From NCBI GenBank assembly GCA_013331375.1, contig DUGO01000245.1, positions 4,843-10,129 on the forward strand: 5,287 bases of DNA. Direction: 5' to 3'. Both the position numbers and the translations under genes were made by a program. This document shows positions 5,180-5,287 of the stretch, one piece after another; the first letter of the stretch is position 1; each line of letters begins with the position of its first letter. The notes under the pieces were generated by a model. The model saw only the letters and a list, made by a program, of their open reading frames with translations, was not told the origin of the DNA and ran no database searches. Origin of the DNA: Candidatus Methanoperedentaceae archaeon. GTDB lineage: Archaea; Halobacteriota; Methanosarcinia; Methanosarcinales; Methanoperedenaceae.

Positions 5180-5287
5180 ATGGAGATTAGTGCACATACA
5201 TCAGTAAAGGAACTGTACAGTGTATTGAAGAACGATGGCGTGACGAACACTTTTGACAGGTTCGACGCCCAGGGGAAGCGCTGCTCG
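5180..5287 (+). CDS. cooS: Anaerobic carbon monoxide dehydrogenase catalytic subunit, N-terminal fragment
   Basis: Only the first 36 residues are present; the frame is open to the last base of the window. Ni-Fe CO dehydrogenase (CooS) oxidises CO to CO2 and passes electrons to ferredoxin-like partners. The fragment reads ISAHTSVKELYSVLKNDGVTNTFDRFDAQGKRCS in outline: a short helix, then the DGxTNxFDRFxAQ stretch typical just ahead of the first cluster-binding cysteines in CooS. C35 would be the first D-cluster ligand, with the B-cluster Cys lying beyond the window. ATG 5180 is set by GGAGG at 5171-5175; the ATG at 5169 is in another frame and stops after 12 codons. The call relies on recalled family sequence over a short stretch, without the metal-binding Cys block, so it is probable rather than certain. 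A CooF or accessory gene could follow but is not visible. Confidence 0.75.
   Translation, partial: MEISAHTSVKELYSVLKNDGVTNTFDRFDAQGKRCS

Noticed and set aside
5169..5207. ATG at 5169 as the start of the last gene
   Set aside because: That frame stops after 12 codons and lacks the DGVTNTFDRFDAQ stretch; ATG 5180 is directly behind GGAGG and stays open to the window end.

Overview
The window looks like chromosomal DNA from a methanogen-like or ANME-like euryarchaeon. This rests on a class I (archaeal-type) lysyl-tRNA synthetase, TTTATATA-like boxes about 25-30 bp ahead of likely transcript starts, a type I 3-dehydroquinate dehydratase, a zinc-ribbon/TM2-type membrane protein, and the beginning of a Ni-Fe carbon monoxide dehydrogenase. 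The lineage is inferred from gene content and was not searched. No rRNA, tRNA, CRISPR array, transposase or phage gene was seen.

Layout: (1) At the left edge on the minus strand is the N-terminal part of lysS (1-175), running out of the window. (2) A roughly 215-bp AT-rich divergent spacer carries an 8-bp inverted repeat. (3) On the plus strand follows a Fic-domain protein (392-1537) with an intact catalytic motif, an N-terminal inhibitory motif and a probable C-terminal winged helix. (4) A pair of overlapping small membrane-protein genes follows: a double zinc ribbon plus TM2-like protein (1606-1989) and a DUF2085-like protein (1946-2476), ended by a seven-T tract. (5) A 544-residue protein (2608-4242) has its own strong TATA box. 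It looks like two tandem lipid-binding TULIP/BPI-like modules with an Ada-like Cys/His zinc-binding tail. (6) aroD (4287-4973) may be transcribed as a leaderless message from a promoter embedded in a perfect 14-bp palindrome. (7) A roughly 200-bp AT-rich, structure-rich leader precedes the first 36 codons of a cooS-type CO dehydrogenase (5180 to the window end).

The genes do not form one pathway. Translation (lysS), aromatic amino acid synthesis (aroD) and CO/C1 metabolism (cooS) flank a central block of less-characterised proteins. The points most worth following are the multi-hairpin cooS leader with competing pairings, the archaeal two-module TULIP-like protein with a zinc tail and no visible export signal, and the operator-like palindrome in front of a Fic gene that may encode its own DNA-binding domain.
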